The notes below the pieces were generated by a model. It did no database searches, was not told the DNA's origin, and worked only from the letters and a program-made list of their open reading frames with translations. From Streptomyces sp. CC208A (lineage in GTDB: Bacteria > Actinomycetota > Actinomycetes > Streptomycetales > Streptomycetaceae), in assembly GCF_030010625.1 (NCBI RefSeq), contig NZ_JASCXN010000002.1, forward strand, positions 1-64,000: a DNA stretch of 64,000 nt, given 5' to 3'. Both the position numbers and the translations under genes were made by a program. Shown in pieces: positions 20,212 to 28,860 of this stretch (position 1 is its first letter; each line of letters opens with the position of its first letter).

Positions 20212-20640
20212 TCAGGCGACCAGGCCGGAGAGCTTGCGCAGCGACTCGTTCAGCGCCGCCGTCGCCGAGTCCTTGAGCTTCCCGGCCATCAGCGAGACCG
20301 CCGCGCCGGTGAACTCGCCGTCGATGCGGACCGTCGTCGCCCCGCCCTCGTCGGCGAGCGAGTAGCGGGTGCCGACGACCACGCCCATCGGCCCCTTGCC
20401 CCGGATGGCGAGGACCCGGCCGTCCTCCAGCTCCTCGACGGTCCACAGCACCTCGGCCGGGAAGCCCATCAGCTTCATGTTCTCGGTGAAGGTGGACCCG
20501 GTCGCCAGGGTCTCGGGGCCGCCGCCCGGGAAGCTGGTGTGGGTGGCGTTCCACTCCCCGTACGAACCGAAGTCGGTGAGGCGTTCCCACACCTTCCCCG
20601 CCGGTGCCTCGATCCGTGCCTCCGCGCTGACTTCGGCCAT
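20212..20640 (-). CDS. SRPBCC family (START-like) protein
   Basis: This 142-residue single-domain protein of the SRPBCC/polyketide-cyclase-like fold probably binds a hydrophobic ligand. Typical features are EARIEAPAGKVWERLTDFGS at the N-terminus and TRYSLADEGGATTVRIDGEF in the central strands, then a long C-terminal helix (AALNESLRKLSGLV). The ATG at 20640 is preferred over an upstream GTG because AAGGGG sits eight bases before it. The ligand and role are unknown. Confidence 0.8.
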   Translation of the reverse strand: MAEVSAEARIEAPAGKVWERLTDFGSYGEWNATHTSFPGGGPETLATGSTFTENMKLMGFPAEVLWTVEELEDGRVLAIRGKGPMGVVVGTRYSLADEGGATTVRIDGEFTGAAVSLMAGKLKDSATAALNESLRKLSGLVA

Positions 20641-20710
20641 GACGACCACCCCTTCACGCGTGCCCGCTGGGTTCTGGTGTCGCGGAACGTAGCCGCAGGG
20701 GCGTGAACAT

Positions 20711-20923
20711 TCAATACTGATGAACCGTCAGTTCTGCGAGGGTCGGGTCCGTGCCCCCGACCCACCGGATCTCGGCCGCGTCGAAGGAGTCCGACACCCG
20801 GGGACCGCCGTCGTCCTCGTGGCGGTGGAACGCGGCCCAGAACAGATCGCCCGGCAGCGCCTCCCGGGGGGCGTACACCCGGTACACGAACTGCCGGCCG
20901 TCGCACGCGCGCAGACCCACCAT
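20711..20923 (-). CDS. Small hypothetical protein
   Basis: This possible 70-residue protein (start MVGLRACDGRQFVYRVYA) has mixed hydrophobic and acidic composition unlike the arginine-rich shadow frames around it. That supports coding, but no ribosome binding site is visible; a GTG three codons upstream is an alternative. I recognise no family. It could be the tail of a decayed gene. Confidence 0.4.
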   Translation of the reverse strand: MVGLRACDGRQFVYRVYAPREALPGDLFWAAFHRHEDDGGPRVSDSFDAAEIRWVGGTDPTLAELTVHQY

Positions 20924-21127
20924 CCAGAACACGGGGGAAGGACGCGCGACGGCGGCCCGTGGTTGCGTCCCGGGCCGAAGGCAAGGCGGCGCGCCCCTCT
21001 TACGGGAAACCGGCCGGATCTCCTCCCCGAGGAGGAGGAGCCGCGCGCGCCCGCACGACTCCGGTGGGACGCGGACATGGTTCTCCCGTGGGATGACCCG
21101 GGCGGGCGCGGCTGATGAGGTGGAAGG

Positions 21128-21730
21128 GTGCACCCTCCCGTCCCGTCGCGCCCCGTCCCGCCCCCGGCCCCCGCCGGGCCCGCGCCGCTGCTCGCCACCG
21201 TGCTCGGCGCCGCCCGCCGCCGGGCCCTGCGGGACGGCGACCGCCAGGTCGACACCGCCCACCTCCTGCACGCGCTCGTCGAGTCCGACCCGGAGACCCG
21301 CGCCGCCTTCGACGGCGAGGAGCGGGTCGCGCGGGTCCTCGGCTACCTCGTCCAGCGTTCGATCGGATACGGGCTCCGCTGGCAGCGGTCCGCCGAGGGC
21401 GAGGGCGCCCCGCGCCCGCTGCCCGCCGCCCGGGCGGGGGAAGGGACGCCGCGCCGCACCTCCCGCTGGTCACCGGCGGCCGCGGCCGCCCTGGAGGAGG
21501 CCCTGCGCCGCGCCGCAGCCCGAGGCGAGGAGCAGCCCCGCGGGCTCGACCTGCTCGCGGGGCTCGCCGCCGACCCCGGCAGCCGGGCCGGCGAGGTGCT
21601 GCGGCACGCCGGTATCGAACCGCCCGCGCTGGGCGCCCGCGCCGTCGCGCTCGCGACGGCCTCCGCCGTCGGCGTCCTCGACCGTGAAGGGCCGTCCACG
21701 GAGGTGTGCGCGCGGGAGGCGGAGCGCTGA
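21128..21730 (+). CDS. Clp N-terminal domain-like protein
   Basis: This 200-residue protein resembles the double Clp-N repeat that recognises substrates in ClpA/ClpC. The first repeat covers about 18-80 (ATVLGAARRRALRDGDRQVD, then HLLHALVE), and the second about 115-165 (ALEEALRRAAARGEEQPRG, then DLLAGLA). There is no ATPase domain. Such stand-alone Clp-N proteins are common in actinobacteria and may act as adaptors; that is inferred. The GTG start follows GAGGTGGAAG. The next gene encodes an unrelated EamA transporter. Confidence 0.7.
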   Translation: MHPPVPSRPVPPPAPAGPAPLLATVLGAARRRALRDGDRQVDTAHLLHALVESDPETRAAFDGEERVARVLGYLVQRSIGYGLRWQRSAEGEGAPRPLPAARAGEGTPRRTSRWSPAAAAALEEALRRAAARGEEQPRGLDLLAGLAADPGSRAGEVLRHAGIEPPALGARAVALATASAVGVLDREGPSTEVCAREAER

Positions 21731-21821
21731 ATTCCGGGGACGGGGAGGGGGCTTCCCGGCCGCCGTCTCAACAGGTGCGACGGGGGTTACACGCCTGACC
21801 GGGTCCTGTCATCATGACCGG

Positions 21822-22817
21822 ATGCACGCGTCTCAGGGGAGAAGCGCCGGCCTGGGACTCGCCCTGGCCTCGGCCTTCGCATTCGGTGGTTCGGGAGTGG
21901 CGGCCAAGCCGCTGATCGAGGCGGGCCTCGACCCGCTCCACGTCGTCTGGCTCCGGGTCGCCGGCGCCGCGCTCGTCATGCTGCCCGTGGCCTGGCGCCA
22001 CCGGGACCTGCTGCGCCGCAAGCCCGGCCTGCTCCTCGGCTTCGGCCTGCTCGCCGTCGCCGGCGTCCAGGCCTTCTACTTCGCCTCCCTCTCCCGGATC
22101 CCGGTCGGCGTCGCCCTGCTCATCGAGTACCTCGCCCCGGCGCTGGTCCTCGGCTGGGTCCGCTTCGTCCAGCGGCGGCCGGTCACCCGCGCCGCCGCCC
22201 TGGGCGTGGTGCTCGCCGTCGTCGGTCTCGCCTGCGTCGTCCAGGTCTGGTCCGGGCTGAGCCTCGACCTCCTCGGGCTGCTCCTCGCGCTCGCCGCCGC
22301 CTGCTGCCAGGTCGGCTACTTCGTCCTCTCCGACCAGGGCACCGACGAGGCCGAACCGGCCGATCCGCTCGGCGTGATCGCGTACGGCCTGCTCATCGGC
22401 GCGCTCGTGCTCACCGCGGTCGCCCGCCCGTGGGGCATGGACGGCGAGGTCCTGGCCGGGCGGGCCGACCTCGACGGGACCTCCGTGCCGGCCTGGCTGC
22501 TGCTCGGCTGGATCGTCCTGATCGCCACCGTCCTCGCGTACGTCACCGGCGTCGTCACGGTGCGCCGGCTCTCGCCGCAGGTCGCCGGTGTCGTGGCCTG
22601 CCTGGAGGCGGTCGTCGCGACCGTCCTCGCCTGGGTGCTGCTCGGCGAGCACCTGGAGGCGCCGCAGCTCCTCGGCGGCGCGCTCGTCCTCGGCGGCGCC
22701 TTCATCGCCCAGTCCGCCGCGCCCAAAGCTCCGTCCGGGGAGCCGGTCGCCGGGTCGGACGGGGCCGTGGGCGCGGAGCGCGAGGGGGAGTTGTCGGCCG
22801 GTCGGACCACCCCGTAG
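21822..22817 (+). CDS. EamA family (DMT superfamily) transporter
   Basis: This 331-residue inner-membrane protein has about ten transmembrane helices in two EamA repeats, about 12-140 and 158-300. Conserved stretches are GGSGVAAKPLIEAGLDP in the first and VVACLEAVVATVLAWVLLGE in the second. Drug/metabolite transporters of this kind export amino acids or small metabolites; the substrate here cannot be read from sequence. Its stop codon lies inside the -10 region of the promoter for the next transcript. A second EamA gene follows. Confidence 0.85.
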   Translation: MHASQGRSAGLGLALASAFAFGGSGVAAKPLIEAGLDPLHVVWLRVAGAALVMLPVAWRHRDLLRRKPGLLLGFGLLAVAGVQAFYFASLSRIPVGVALLIEYLAPALVLGWVRFVQRRPVTRAAALGVVLAVVGLACVVQVWSGLSLDLLGLLLALAAACCQVGYFVLSDQGTDEAEPADPLGVIAYGLLIGALVLTAVARPWGMDGEVLAGRADLDGTSVPAWLLLGWIVLIATVLAYVTGVVTVRRLSPQVAGVVACLEAVVATVLAWVLLGEHLEAPQLLGGALVLGGAFIAQSAAPKAPSGEPVAGSDGAVGAEREGELSAGRTTP

Positions 22818-22820
22818 GGT
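22791..22820 (+). promoter_or_regulatory. Promoter of the leader ORF and second EamA gene
   Basis: TTGTCG at 22791-22796 and TAGGGT at 22815-22820 are 18 bases apart. The predicted transcript start falls at about 22827-22828, on the ATG of the short leader ORF. Confidence 0.6.
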
Positions 22821-22827
22821 GCGGGCC

Positions 22828-22863
22828 ATGCACTCGACCGTTCTTCCGCCGCCCGCCGCCTAG
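22828..22863 (+). CDS. Predicted leaderless upstream ORF, MHSTVLPPPAA
   Basis: An 11-codon ORF begins exactly where transcription is predicted to start, so it can be read as a leaderless message. It encodes MHSTVLPPPAA; the triple proline is a known slow point for ribosomes. It precedes a 162-base leader that can fold in mutually exclusive ways, and then the EamA gene. A regulatory leader peptide is likely but unproven; there is no family to match. Confidence 0.5.
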   Translation: MHSTVLPPPAA

Positions 22864-23025
22864 CGCGCGCGGCACCTTCTCCGAAGAAGACCGACCGGGC
22901 TCGGGCGGGCGACCACGCCCCGAGGCGATCACGCCCCCGAGCGGTCCGTCGCTGCCCGCGCGCGGAGCCGGCGACCACCCTTCACCCCGGTCCGTACGCA
23001 CGGACCGTCTTCACGGAGAGAACAC
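22864..23025 (+). promoter_or_regulatory. Structured leader, possible attenuator
   Basis: CGGTCCGT occurs twice (22942-22949 and 22988-22995), and both copies can pair with ACGGACCG at 23000-23007, just ahead of the ribosome binding site. CTCGGGCG near 22900 can likewise pair with CGCCCCGAG near 22916 or CGCCCCCGAG near 22932. Such alternative pairings are what an attenuator needs. Confidence 0.5.
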
Positions 23026-24039
23026 GTGTCGAACCAGCAGTCCCTCCCTGCCGCTGCCGCGGACCCCGCCCTGCCCGTCGGGCGGAGCCTGATCTATCTC
23101 GTCGTCGCCGGAATCGCCTGGGGCACGGCCGGCGCCGCCGGTTCCCTCGTCTTCCGGAACAGCGACATGGGCCCGCTCGCCCTCTCCTTCTGGCGCTGCG
23201 TCGGCGGCCTCCTGCTGCTGCTCGCGGTCCCGGCGCTGCGGCTGCCGCGCCGGGGACGTACGCGCGGGGCCGACGCCGCGGCGCCCGTCGTCGAGCCGCG
23301 GCGGACCCGGCTGATCCGGATCGTCGGCACCGGGATCGGGCTCGCGGTCTTCCAGAGCGCCTACTTCGCCGCCGTCGAGTCCACCGGGCTCGCCGTCGGC
23401 ACCGTCGTCACCCTCGGCGCGGGACCCGTCCTCATCGCGGTCGGAGCCCGTGTGACCATGGGCGAGCGCCTCGGCCTCGGCGGCCTCGCGGCCGTCGCCG
23501 GCGCCCTCGCCGGGCTCGCCGTCCTCGTCCTGGGCGGCGGGGGCGCGGAGGTCCGGCTCGCGGGCGTCGGCCACGCGCTGCTCTCCGCCGCCGGATTCGC
23601 CTTCATCACCCTGCTCACCCGCCGGCTCGGCCGCGCGGGCGGCAGCGCCGCCGGCTCGCTCGCGAGCACCGCGTGGACCTTCGGCGTCTCGGCGCTCGTC
23701 GTGCTTCCCCTGGCGGCCGTCGAGGGGCTGCTGCCGCACACCGAGGACGCCGTCCGGCTGCTGCTCCTGCTGCTGTACGTGGCGGCGATCCCGACGGCCC
23801 TCGCCTACGCCCTGTACTTCGCGGGCGCCGCGGCCGTCCGGGCCGCGACCGTCTCCGTGATCATGCTCCTGGAGCCGGTCAGCGCCGCGCTCCTCGCCGT
23901 CACCCTCCTCGGCGAGGAGCTGACGGCGACGACCGTGCTCGGCACCGTGCTGCTGCTCGCCGCCGTCACCGGCCTCGTCCTCGCGGAGGCGCGGACGGCG
24001 GCGGAGCGGCGCGGGGACGCCGAACCGGTGGCCGTGTAG
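23026..24039 (+). CDS. EamA family (DMT superfamily) transporter with regulated leader
   Basis: This 337-residue transporter of the drug/metabolite superfamily has about ten membrane helices in two EamA halves. The first contains [15 protein letters not shown], the second [21 protein letters not shown] cytoplasmic loop at about 80-100 is basic and poorly conserved. GGAGAGA precedes the GTG start. Its leader ORF and fold-back structures suggest expression responds to a translation signal, perhaps an amino acid or antibiotic that is also its substrate; this is inference. Confidence 0.87.
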   Translation: MSNQQSLPAAAADPALPVGRSLIYLVVAGIAWGTAGAAGSLVFRNSDMGPLALSFWRCVGGLLLLLAVPALRLPRRGRTRGADAAAPVVEPRRTRLIRIVGTGIGLAVFQSAYFAAVESTGLAVGTVVTLGAGPVLIAVGARVTMGERLGLGGLAAVAGALAGLAVLVLGGGGAEVRLAGVGHALLSAAGFAFITLLTRRLGRAGGSAAGSLASTAWTFGVSALVVLPLAAVEGLLPHTEDAVRLLLLLLYVAAIPTALAYALYFAGAAAVRAATVSVIMLLEPVSAALLAVTLLGEELTATTVLGTVLLLAAVTGLVLAEARTAAERRGDAEPVAV

Positions 24040-24069
24040 CGCGCGGACCCGGGTGGCGGGCCGCCGGGG

Positions 24070-24717
24070 TCAGGACCCGTCGGCCAGGCGGCGGAGCTGG
24101 TGGGCGCGGGCGGCCAGGTCGCCCGGTCCTGCCCGTTCGGCGAGCCGGGCCGCCACCCGGGTCCGTACCCCGGCCGGTTTGTTGCCCGCGTACTTGAACT
24201 TCGCCCGCACCTCCGTCACCTCGAGGACCAGGCCCCGGAGGCCGGGGAGCAGCCGGCCGAACGGGGCCTCGCCGGGGGCGACGGGAGCGGTCCCGCCGTC
24301 CGGCTGGAAGTGGGCGACCTGCCGGTTCAGGAGCTCGGCCTTCTCCGCCGGGTCGTCCACCACGCGTGCGACGCAGTGCAGTTGCACGGCCGCGTAGTAC
24401 GACGTCGGGGTGGAGTGCTCGGAGGGCGTGCCCTCGGGGGCCGTCCAGGGGCCGGGGACGTACACGTAGTCGTCGACCACACTGAGCAGCACCCGCGGGT
24501 CGGCCTCAAGGGCGCGCCACAGCGGGTTGGGGCGGGCCAGGTGGGTGAGAACGCGGCCGTACGGGCCCGGCTCCGCCTCGTACCGGAAGTGCGTCGGCTG
24601 CACGGAGGGAGGTTCGCCGGGCAGACCGTTGACGGCGAGCTGGCCGAAGTCGTGGCGGGCGAGCCACTCCCGCCACTCGGCCTCGTCGGTGGCGGCGTCC
24701 CAGGGATGGATGAGCAT
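24070..24717 (-). CDS. FMN-binding negative transcriptional regulator, PaiB family
   Basis: This 215-residue protein has the PaiB split-barrel flavin-binding fold. Typical stretches are MLIHPWDAATDEAEWREW at the N-terminus, PSVQPTHFRYE, ALEADPRVLLSVVDDYVYV and RGLVLEVTEVRAKFK. PaiB was named as a repressor of sporulation and protease genes in Bacillus, yet many members are probably FMN-dependent oxidoreductases, so the regulator label is weak. It lies ten bases downstream of another split-barrel gene on the same strand, probably one operon. Confidence 0.87.
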   Translation of the reverse strand: MLIHPWDAATDEAEWREWLARHDFGQLAVNGLPGEPPSVQPTHFRYEAEPGPYGRVLTHLARPNPLWRALEADPRVLLSVVDDYVYVPGPWTAPEGTPSEHSTPTSYYAAVQLHCVARVVDDPAEKAELLNRQVAHFQPDGGTAPVAPGEAPFGRLLPGLRGLVLEVTEVRAKFKYAGNKPAGVRTRVAARLAERAGPGDLAARAHQLRRLADGS

Positions 24718-24727
24718 GGCGGCCTTC

Positions 24728-25438
24728 TCAGCGGGCGGTCAGGTAGTCGGGCAGGGCGATCTCCGGGGCGAGGTCCGCCGACGGGACGGGGGAGCCGGTG
24801 CGCGGGGCGACCGGGACCACGCCGGCCCAGTGCGGCAGGGCCAGGTCCCCGGCGTCGTCGTCGGGGCCGCCGGTGCGGACCTTGGCCGAGACCTCCTCCA
24901 GGTCGAGCCGGATCACGGCGGTGGCGGCCAGTTCCCTGGCGTTCGCGGGCCGGGAGTCGGCCGAGCGGCCCGGGACCACCTGGTCGACGAGGGCGTCGAG
25001 CGCGGTGCGCAGCTCCTCCGGGTCCGTGACCTGGTGGGCGGTGCCGTGGACGACGACCGAGCGGTAGTTGAGCGAGTGGTGGAAGGCGGAGCGGGCCAGG
25101 ACGAGGCCGTCGACATGGGTGACCGTGAGGCAGACCGGCAGGCCGGGGGCCCCGGTGGCTCCTTCGGCGGGCTGCGCGCCGGCCATGCGGAGCGGGCGGG
25201 AGCCGGTGGAGCCGTGCACGTACAGCCGCTCGCCGACCCGGCCGTAGAGGGTGGGGAGCACGACGGGCGCGCCGTCCCGGACGAAGCCGAGGTGGCAGAC
25301 GTACCCCTCGTCGAGGATCGCGTGGACGAGTGCCCTGTCGTACGAGGCGCGCTGCCGGGAACGGGTGGGCACGGTCCGGTCGGTGGGGGTGTAGCTCGTG
25401 GCGGTCGTCGTCGTGGTCGTCACGGTCGCGGAGGTCAT
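24728..25438 (-). CDS. Pyridoxamine 5'-phosphate oxidase-fold flavoprotein
   Basis: This 236-residue protein has a PPOX-type split barrel (ALVHAILDEGYVCHLGFVRD, then VVLPTLYGRVGERLYVHGST). FHHSLNYRSVVVHGTA and VSAKVRTGGP follow, as in the Nim-like or MSMEG-type flavin-fold families. The N-terminus has an odd threonine-rich lead. True PNP oxidase activity is unlikely. It is divergent from a MocR-type regulator whose direct-repeat site lies between the two starts, a strong hint that the regulator controls this operon. MocR proteins sense pyridoxal phosphate, which fits a vitamin B6-linked role. Confidence 0.8.
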   Translation of the reverse strand: MTSATVTTTTTTATSYTPTDRTVPTRSRQRASYDRALVHAILDEGYVCHLGFVRDGAPVVLPTLYGRVGERLYVHGSTGSRPLRMAGAQPAEGATGAPGLPVCLTVTHVDGLVLARSAFHHSLNYRSVVVHGTAHQVTDPEELRTALDALVDQVVPGRSADSRPANARELAATAVIRLDLEEVSAKVRTGGPDDDAGDLALPHWAGVVPVAPRTGSPVPSADLAPEIALPDYLTAR

Positions 25439-25449
25439 GGTGCGTCCCC

Positions 25450-25478
25450 TTGCCCCTTGTTTTGTACTAGTGCATAAT
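25450..25478 (+). promoter_or_regulatory. Promoter of the MocR gene
   Basis: TTGCCC at 25450-25455 and CATAAT at 25473-25478 are 17 bases apart. The predicted transcript start at about 25485-25486 coincides with the GTG chosen for the gene. Confidence 0.6.
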
Positions 25479-25492
25479 GTGGTTTGTGCTAG
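25462..25492. promoter_or_regulatory. Direct repeats TTGTACTAG and TTGTGCTAG, probable MocR site
   Basis: Two nine-base half sites differing at one base lie 22 bases apart (two helical turns) at 25462-25470 and 25484-25492. They overlap the -10 region and the start codon. MocR/PdxR proteins bind direct repeats of this geometry. Confidence 0.6.
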
Positions 25493-26820
25493 GAGAGTAT
25501 CGGATCGAAGGTCGTCGCGCATCGGAGATCGCCGCCAGCGTGGAGCGGGGGGTGGGAGCGGGAGCGCTGGAGCCCGGCCAAGTCCTGCCACCACTGCGGG
25601 AGTTGGCCGCCGAACTGGGCGTGAACCCGAACACCGTCGCCGCCGCCTACCGCACCCTGCGCGAGCGCGGGGTCATCGAGACGGACGGGCGGCGCGGCAG
25701 CCGGGTGCGCCCGCGGCCCGCCACCACCGCGCGCGGATCGCTGCGCGTCGAGGCGCCGCCGGGCGTCCGGGACGTCAGCAGGGGCAACCCGGACCCCGCG
25801 CTGCTGCCGCCGCTCGACGAGGCCTTCGCCGCGGCGGCCCGGCGGTACGCCGCACGGCCCGGCCTCTACGGCGAGGCGCCCGTCGACCCCGACTTCGCGC
25901 GGCTCGCCCGCGCCGCCTTCGACGCCGACGGCGTCCCCGACGGGCCGGTGGGCGTGGCCTCCGGCTCGCTCGACGCCATCGAGCGGGTCCTCGCCGTCCG
26001 CCTCAGGCCCGGCGACGCCGTCGCCGTCGAGGACCCGGGCTGGGGCAGCCTCCTCGACCTCGTCCCCGCGCTCGGGCTCCGCCCCGTACCGGTCGCCGTC
26101 GACGACGACGGGCCGCTCGCCTCCGAGGTCGAACGGGCCGTGGAGCGCGACGGGGCCCGCGCGGTGATCGTCACCGACCGCGCCCAGAACCCCACCGGTG
26201 CCTGCGTCGGTCCGGCCCGCGCGGCGGAGCTGCGCCGGGTCCTCGCCGCCCGTCCCGGGGTGCTGCTCGTCGAGGACGACCACGGCCACGGCATCGTCTC
26301 CCAGCGGCTGCGGCCGCTCGCCGGGGTCACCGACCACTGGGTGATCGTCCGTTCGATCGCCAAGGCGTACGGGCCGGACCTGCGCATCGCCGCCTTCACC
26401 GGCGACCCCGAGACCGTCGACCGGGTCCTCGGCCGGCAGCGCCTCGGCCCCGGCTGGGTCAGCCGGCTCCTCCAGCAGGCCGTCGTCCACCTGTGGGCCA
26501 CGGACGCGGTGGACCCCGAGACCGTCGCCGACGCGTACGGGGAGCGGCGTGACGCCCTCGTCCGGGCGCTGGCCCGGCGGGGCGTCGAGGCGCGCGGCCG
26601 CAGTGGCATGAACGTCTGGGTGCCGGTCGCCGACGAGACCGGCGCCGTCGCCCGCCTGCTCGCCGCGGGCTGGGCGGTCGCCCCCGGCGCCCGCTTCCGC
26701 ATCGCCGCGGGCCCCGCCGTCCGGCTCACGGTCTCCGGCCTCTCGCGCGACGACATCGACTCCCTGGCCGACGCCGTCGCCGGGGCCGCGGGCCCGGCCC
26801 CGGCCCGCAGCTACGGCTGA
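25486..26820 (+). CDS. MocR-family regulator: GntR DNA-binding domain fused to a class I aminotransferase domain
   Basis: The protein has 444 residues. An N-terminal GntR winged helix at about 8-72 (PLRELAAELGVNPNTVAAAY) is fused to a fold-type I PLP domain. The PLP lysine is in VRSIAKAYGPDLRIA, and DRAQNPTG is the cofactor-side motif. Such proteins usually act as regulators that sense PLP or an amino acid, not as enzymes. The GTG at 25486 is preferred because the promoter predicts a leaderless transcript there; an ATG at 25477 is the alternative. The target is probably the divergent flavoprotein operon. Confidence 0.85.
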   Translation: MLGEYRIEGRRASEIAASVERGVGAGALEPGQVLPPLRELAAELGVNPNTVAAAYRTLRERGVIETDGRRGSRVRPRPATTARGSLRVEAPPGVRDVSRGNPDPALLPPLDEAFAAAARRYAARPGLYGEAPVDPDFARLARAAFDADGVPDGPVGVASGSLDAIERVLAVRLRPGDAVAVEDPGWGSLLDLVPALGLRPVPVAVDDDGPLASEVERAVERDGARAVIVTDRAQNPTGACVGPARAAELRRVLAARPGVLLVEDDHGHGIVSQRLRPLAGVTDHWVIVRSIAKAYGPDLRIAAFTGDPETVDRVLGRQRLGPGWVSRLLQQAVVHLWATDAVDPETVADAYGERRDALVRALARRGVEARGRSGMNVWVPVADETGAVARLLAAGWAVAPGARFRIAAGPAVRLTVSGLSRDDIDSLADAVAGAAGPAPARSYG

Positions 26821-26821
26821 C

Positions 26822-26862
26822 CCCCGGCCCCGCGTTTCGTACGGATCAGGTGCGGGCCGGGG
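26822..26862. terminator. Possible bidirectional terminator
   Basis: CCCCGGCCCCGC at 26822-26833 can pair with GCGGGCCGGGG at 26852-26862 with one bulge, across an 18-base loop. It lies between the convergent MocR and EamA genes, and the second arm overlaps the end of the EamA reading frame. Confidence 0.4.
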
Positions 26863-27862
26863 CCCGGCGGCGGGCTTCGGCGGGGGCCGCCGAGACGGGG
26901 ACGGTGCGGGAAGGGGGCGGGGTCCGGCGGGAGGTGCGGGTCTGGGTGAGGGCCGCGCCGAGGAGGACGACCGCCGCGCCCACGGGGGTGTTCCAGGCCA
27001 GGTGCTCGCCGAGGAAGGCCACGCCCGCCGCCGTCGCGATGACCGGGATGAAGTACGTGACCATGGAGGCGGTGGTGGGGCCGACCTCGGCGACCACGCC
27101 GTACTGGAGGAGCATCGCGTAGCCGGTGCCCAGCGCGCCGAGGGCGACCACCGCGAGCAGCGGGAGGAGCTCGACCGACTCCGGCAGGGTGGTGAAGAGC
27201 GGGGTGACCAGGGCCAGTTGCAGGGTGGCCAGACCGACCTGGCCGGTCGCCAGGGAGAGGTGGGAGGAGCCGGTGGCGCTCAGGGTGCGGCGGACGTAGA
27301 TCCAGCCGACCGCGTAGCTGAACGAGGCCAGCAGCGCCAGCGCCGTACCCGTCACGTCCAGGCCGGAGAAGCCCTGCCACGCGCCGAGGACCGTCAGGAC
27401 GCCGACGAAGCCGATGCCCAGGCCCGCCGCCCGGACCCGCGTGGGCCGGTCCTCGGAGAGCGCCACCAGCGAGAGGACCATGCCCCACAGCGGTGTCGTC
27501 GCGTTGCAGATCCCCGCCAGCGTCGACGGGATCGTCAGCTCCGCGTACGCGAAGAGCGAGAACGGCAGCGCGTTGAGCAGGAACGCCGCCACCGCCAGGT
27601 GGCCCCACACCCGCGCCCCGCGCGGCAGCCGGTCCCGCCTCACCAGGAGCGCCGCGGCCAGCACCGCCGTGCCGAACAGCAGCCGGCCCAGCGTCACCTG
27701 GAAGGGGGCGAAGCCCTCCGTGCCGACCTTGATGAGCAGGAAGCTGAAGCCCCAGATCAGGGCCAGCACGCCGAAGCGGACCCGCCAGTCGAGGCGACGG
27801 GCGGAGGGGGAGGGTGAGGGGACGGGGGACGGCGAGGGGACGGAGGCGGCTGCGTGGCTCAT
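26846..27862 (-). CDS. EamA family (DMT superfamily) transporter, third copy
   Basis: This 338-residue protein has about ten transmembrane helices in two EamA halves (ALIWGFSFLLIKVGTEGFAP, and TASMVTYFIPVIATAAGVAF then LGEHLAWN). The N-terminus is a low-complexity Ser-Pro stretch and the C-terminus is basic. It is divergently transcribed from a LysR regulator only about 70 bases away, the classic layout for a LysR-controlled exporter. The inducer and substrate are unknown. The start is placed at MSHAAASVP, since the upstream frame runs into the lysR promoter. Confidence 0.86.
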   Translation of the reverse strand: MSHAAASVPSPSPVPSPSPSARRLDWRVRFGVLALIWGFSFLLIKVGTEGFAPFQVTLGRLLFGTAVLAAALLVRRDRLPRGARVWGHLAVAAFLLNALPFSLFAYAELTIPSTLAGICNATTPLWGMVLSLVALSEDRPTRVRAAGLGIGFVGVLTVLGAWQGFSGLDVTGTALALLASFSYAVGWIYVRRTLSATGSSHLSLATGQVGLATLQLALVTPLFTTLPESVELLPLLAVVALGALGTGYAMLLQYGVVAEVGPTTASMVTYFIPVIATAAGVAFLGEHLAWNTPVGAAVVLLGAALTQTRTSRRTPPPSRTVPVSAAPAEARRRAPART

Positions 27863-27922
27863 GTACTCAGGGTGACGACCCCGACGTCGTAGGACAAGCG
27901 AGATTCCGTCGACCCTTTCCTT

Positions 27923-27928
27923 TAGTAT
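27923..27928 (+). promoter_or_regulatory. -10 box of the lysR-type gene
   Basis: TAGTAT in an AT-rich patch ends eight bases before the ATG, so the transcript is predicted to begin on or next to the start codon (leaderless). No convincing -35 was found. Confidence 0.45.
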
Positions 27929-27935
27929 CACTTAC

Positions 27936-28838
27936 ATGTTGAACCTGGAGCGCCTCCGCACCCTCGACGCCGTCGCCCGGCACGGCTCCGTCAGCGGCGC
28001 CGCGGACGGCCTGCATGTGACGACCTCCGCCGTCTCTCAGCAGCTGTCCAAGCTGGAGCGCGAGGTGGGTCAGCAGCTCCTCGCCAAGAACGGGCGCGGG
28101 GTGCGGCTCACCGACGCCGGGCTGCTGCTCGCCGAGCACGCCGCCCGGATCCTCTCCCACGTCCAGCTCGCCCAGGCCGACATCGAGGCCCGGCGCGGCC
28201 AGGTCGTCGGCGAGGTCCGGCTCGTCGGCTTCCCGACCGCCGCGCGCGGCCTCTTCCCCGCCGCCCTCGCCTCGCTGCGTACCCGACACCCCGAACTACG
28301 GGTCCGCACCGCCGAGTTCGAGCCCGAGCAGGGGGTGCGGGCGGTGTTGCGCGGTGACGCCGACCTCGCGATCGTCCTGGACTGGAGCAACCGCAGGGCG
28401 CCGGTCCCAGGCGAGCTGGAGCGGGCCCATCTGCTCGACGACTCCGCGGACGTCGCCCTGCCGGTCGGGCACCGGCTCGCCGGGCGGGACGCGGTGGACC
28501 TGGAGGACTTCGCGGACGAGGACTGGGTGTCCTGGCCCGAGGGCGAGTTCTGCCACGACTGGCTGATGTTCACCCTCCGCTCCCAGGGCATCGAGCCGCA
28601 CATCGCCCACTTCGCAGGGGAGCACCACACCCAGCTCGCGCTCGTCGCCGCCGGGCTCGGCGTGTGCGTCACGCCCCGGCTCGGCCAGCCGCACCCCGAG
28701 GGGGTCGTCTGCGTCCCCGTACGGCAGCAGATGCGCCGCCACATCTACGCCACCTGGCGCACCGACGCCGGCCGCCGGCCGTCCCTGCGCGCCGTCGTCG
28801 AGGCGCTGAGGGAGGCGGGACGGCCGCACACCGGCTGA
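27936..28838 (+). CDS. LysR-family transcriptional regulator
   Basis: This 300-residue regulator has the LysR helix-turn-helix at about 3-62 (LERLRTLDAVARHGSVSGAA, then SQQLSKLEREVGQQLL). The substrate-binding fold follows at about 88-295. The ATG has no ribosome binding site, consistent with the leaderless start. It lies divergent to an EamA exporter gene, which it probably controls, and may repress itself. The effector is unknown. Confidence 0.9.
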   Translation: MLNLERLRTLDAVARHGSVSGAADGLHVTTSAVSQQLSKLEREVGQQLLAKNGRGVRLTDAGLLLAEHAARILSHVQLAQADIEARRGQVVGEVRLVGFPTAARGLFPAALASLRTRHPELRVRTAEFEPEQGVRAVLRGDADLAIVLDWSNRRAPVPGELERAHLLDDSADVALPVGHRLAGRDAVDLEDFADEDWVSWPEGEFCHDWLMFTLRSQGIEPHIAHFAGEHHTQLALVAAGLGVCVTPRLGQPHPEGVVCVPVRQQMRRHIYATWRTDAGRRPSLRAVVEALREAGRPHTG

Positions 28839-28860
28839 CCGGCCGCACGCGATCGGCCCC

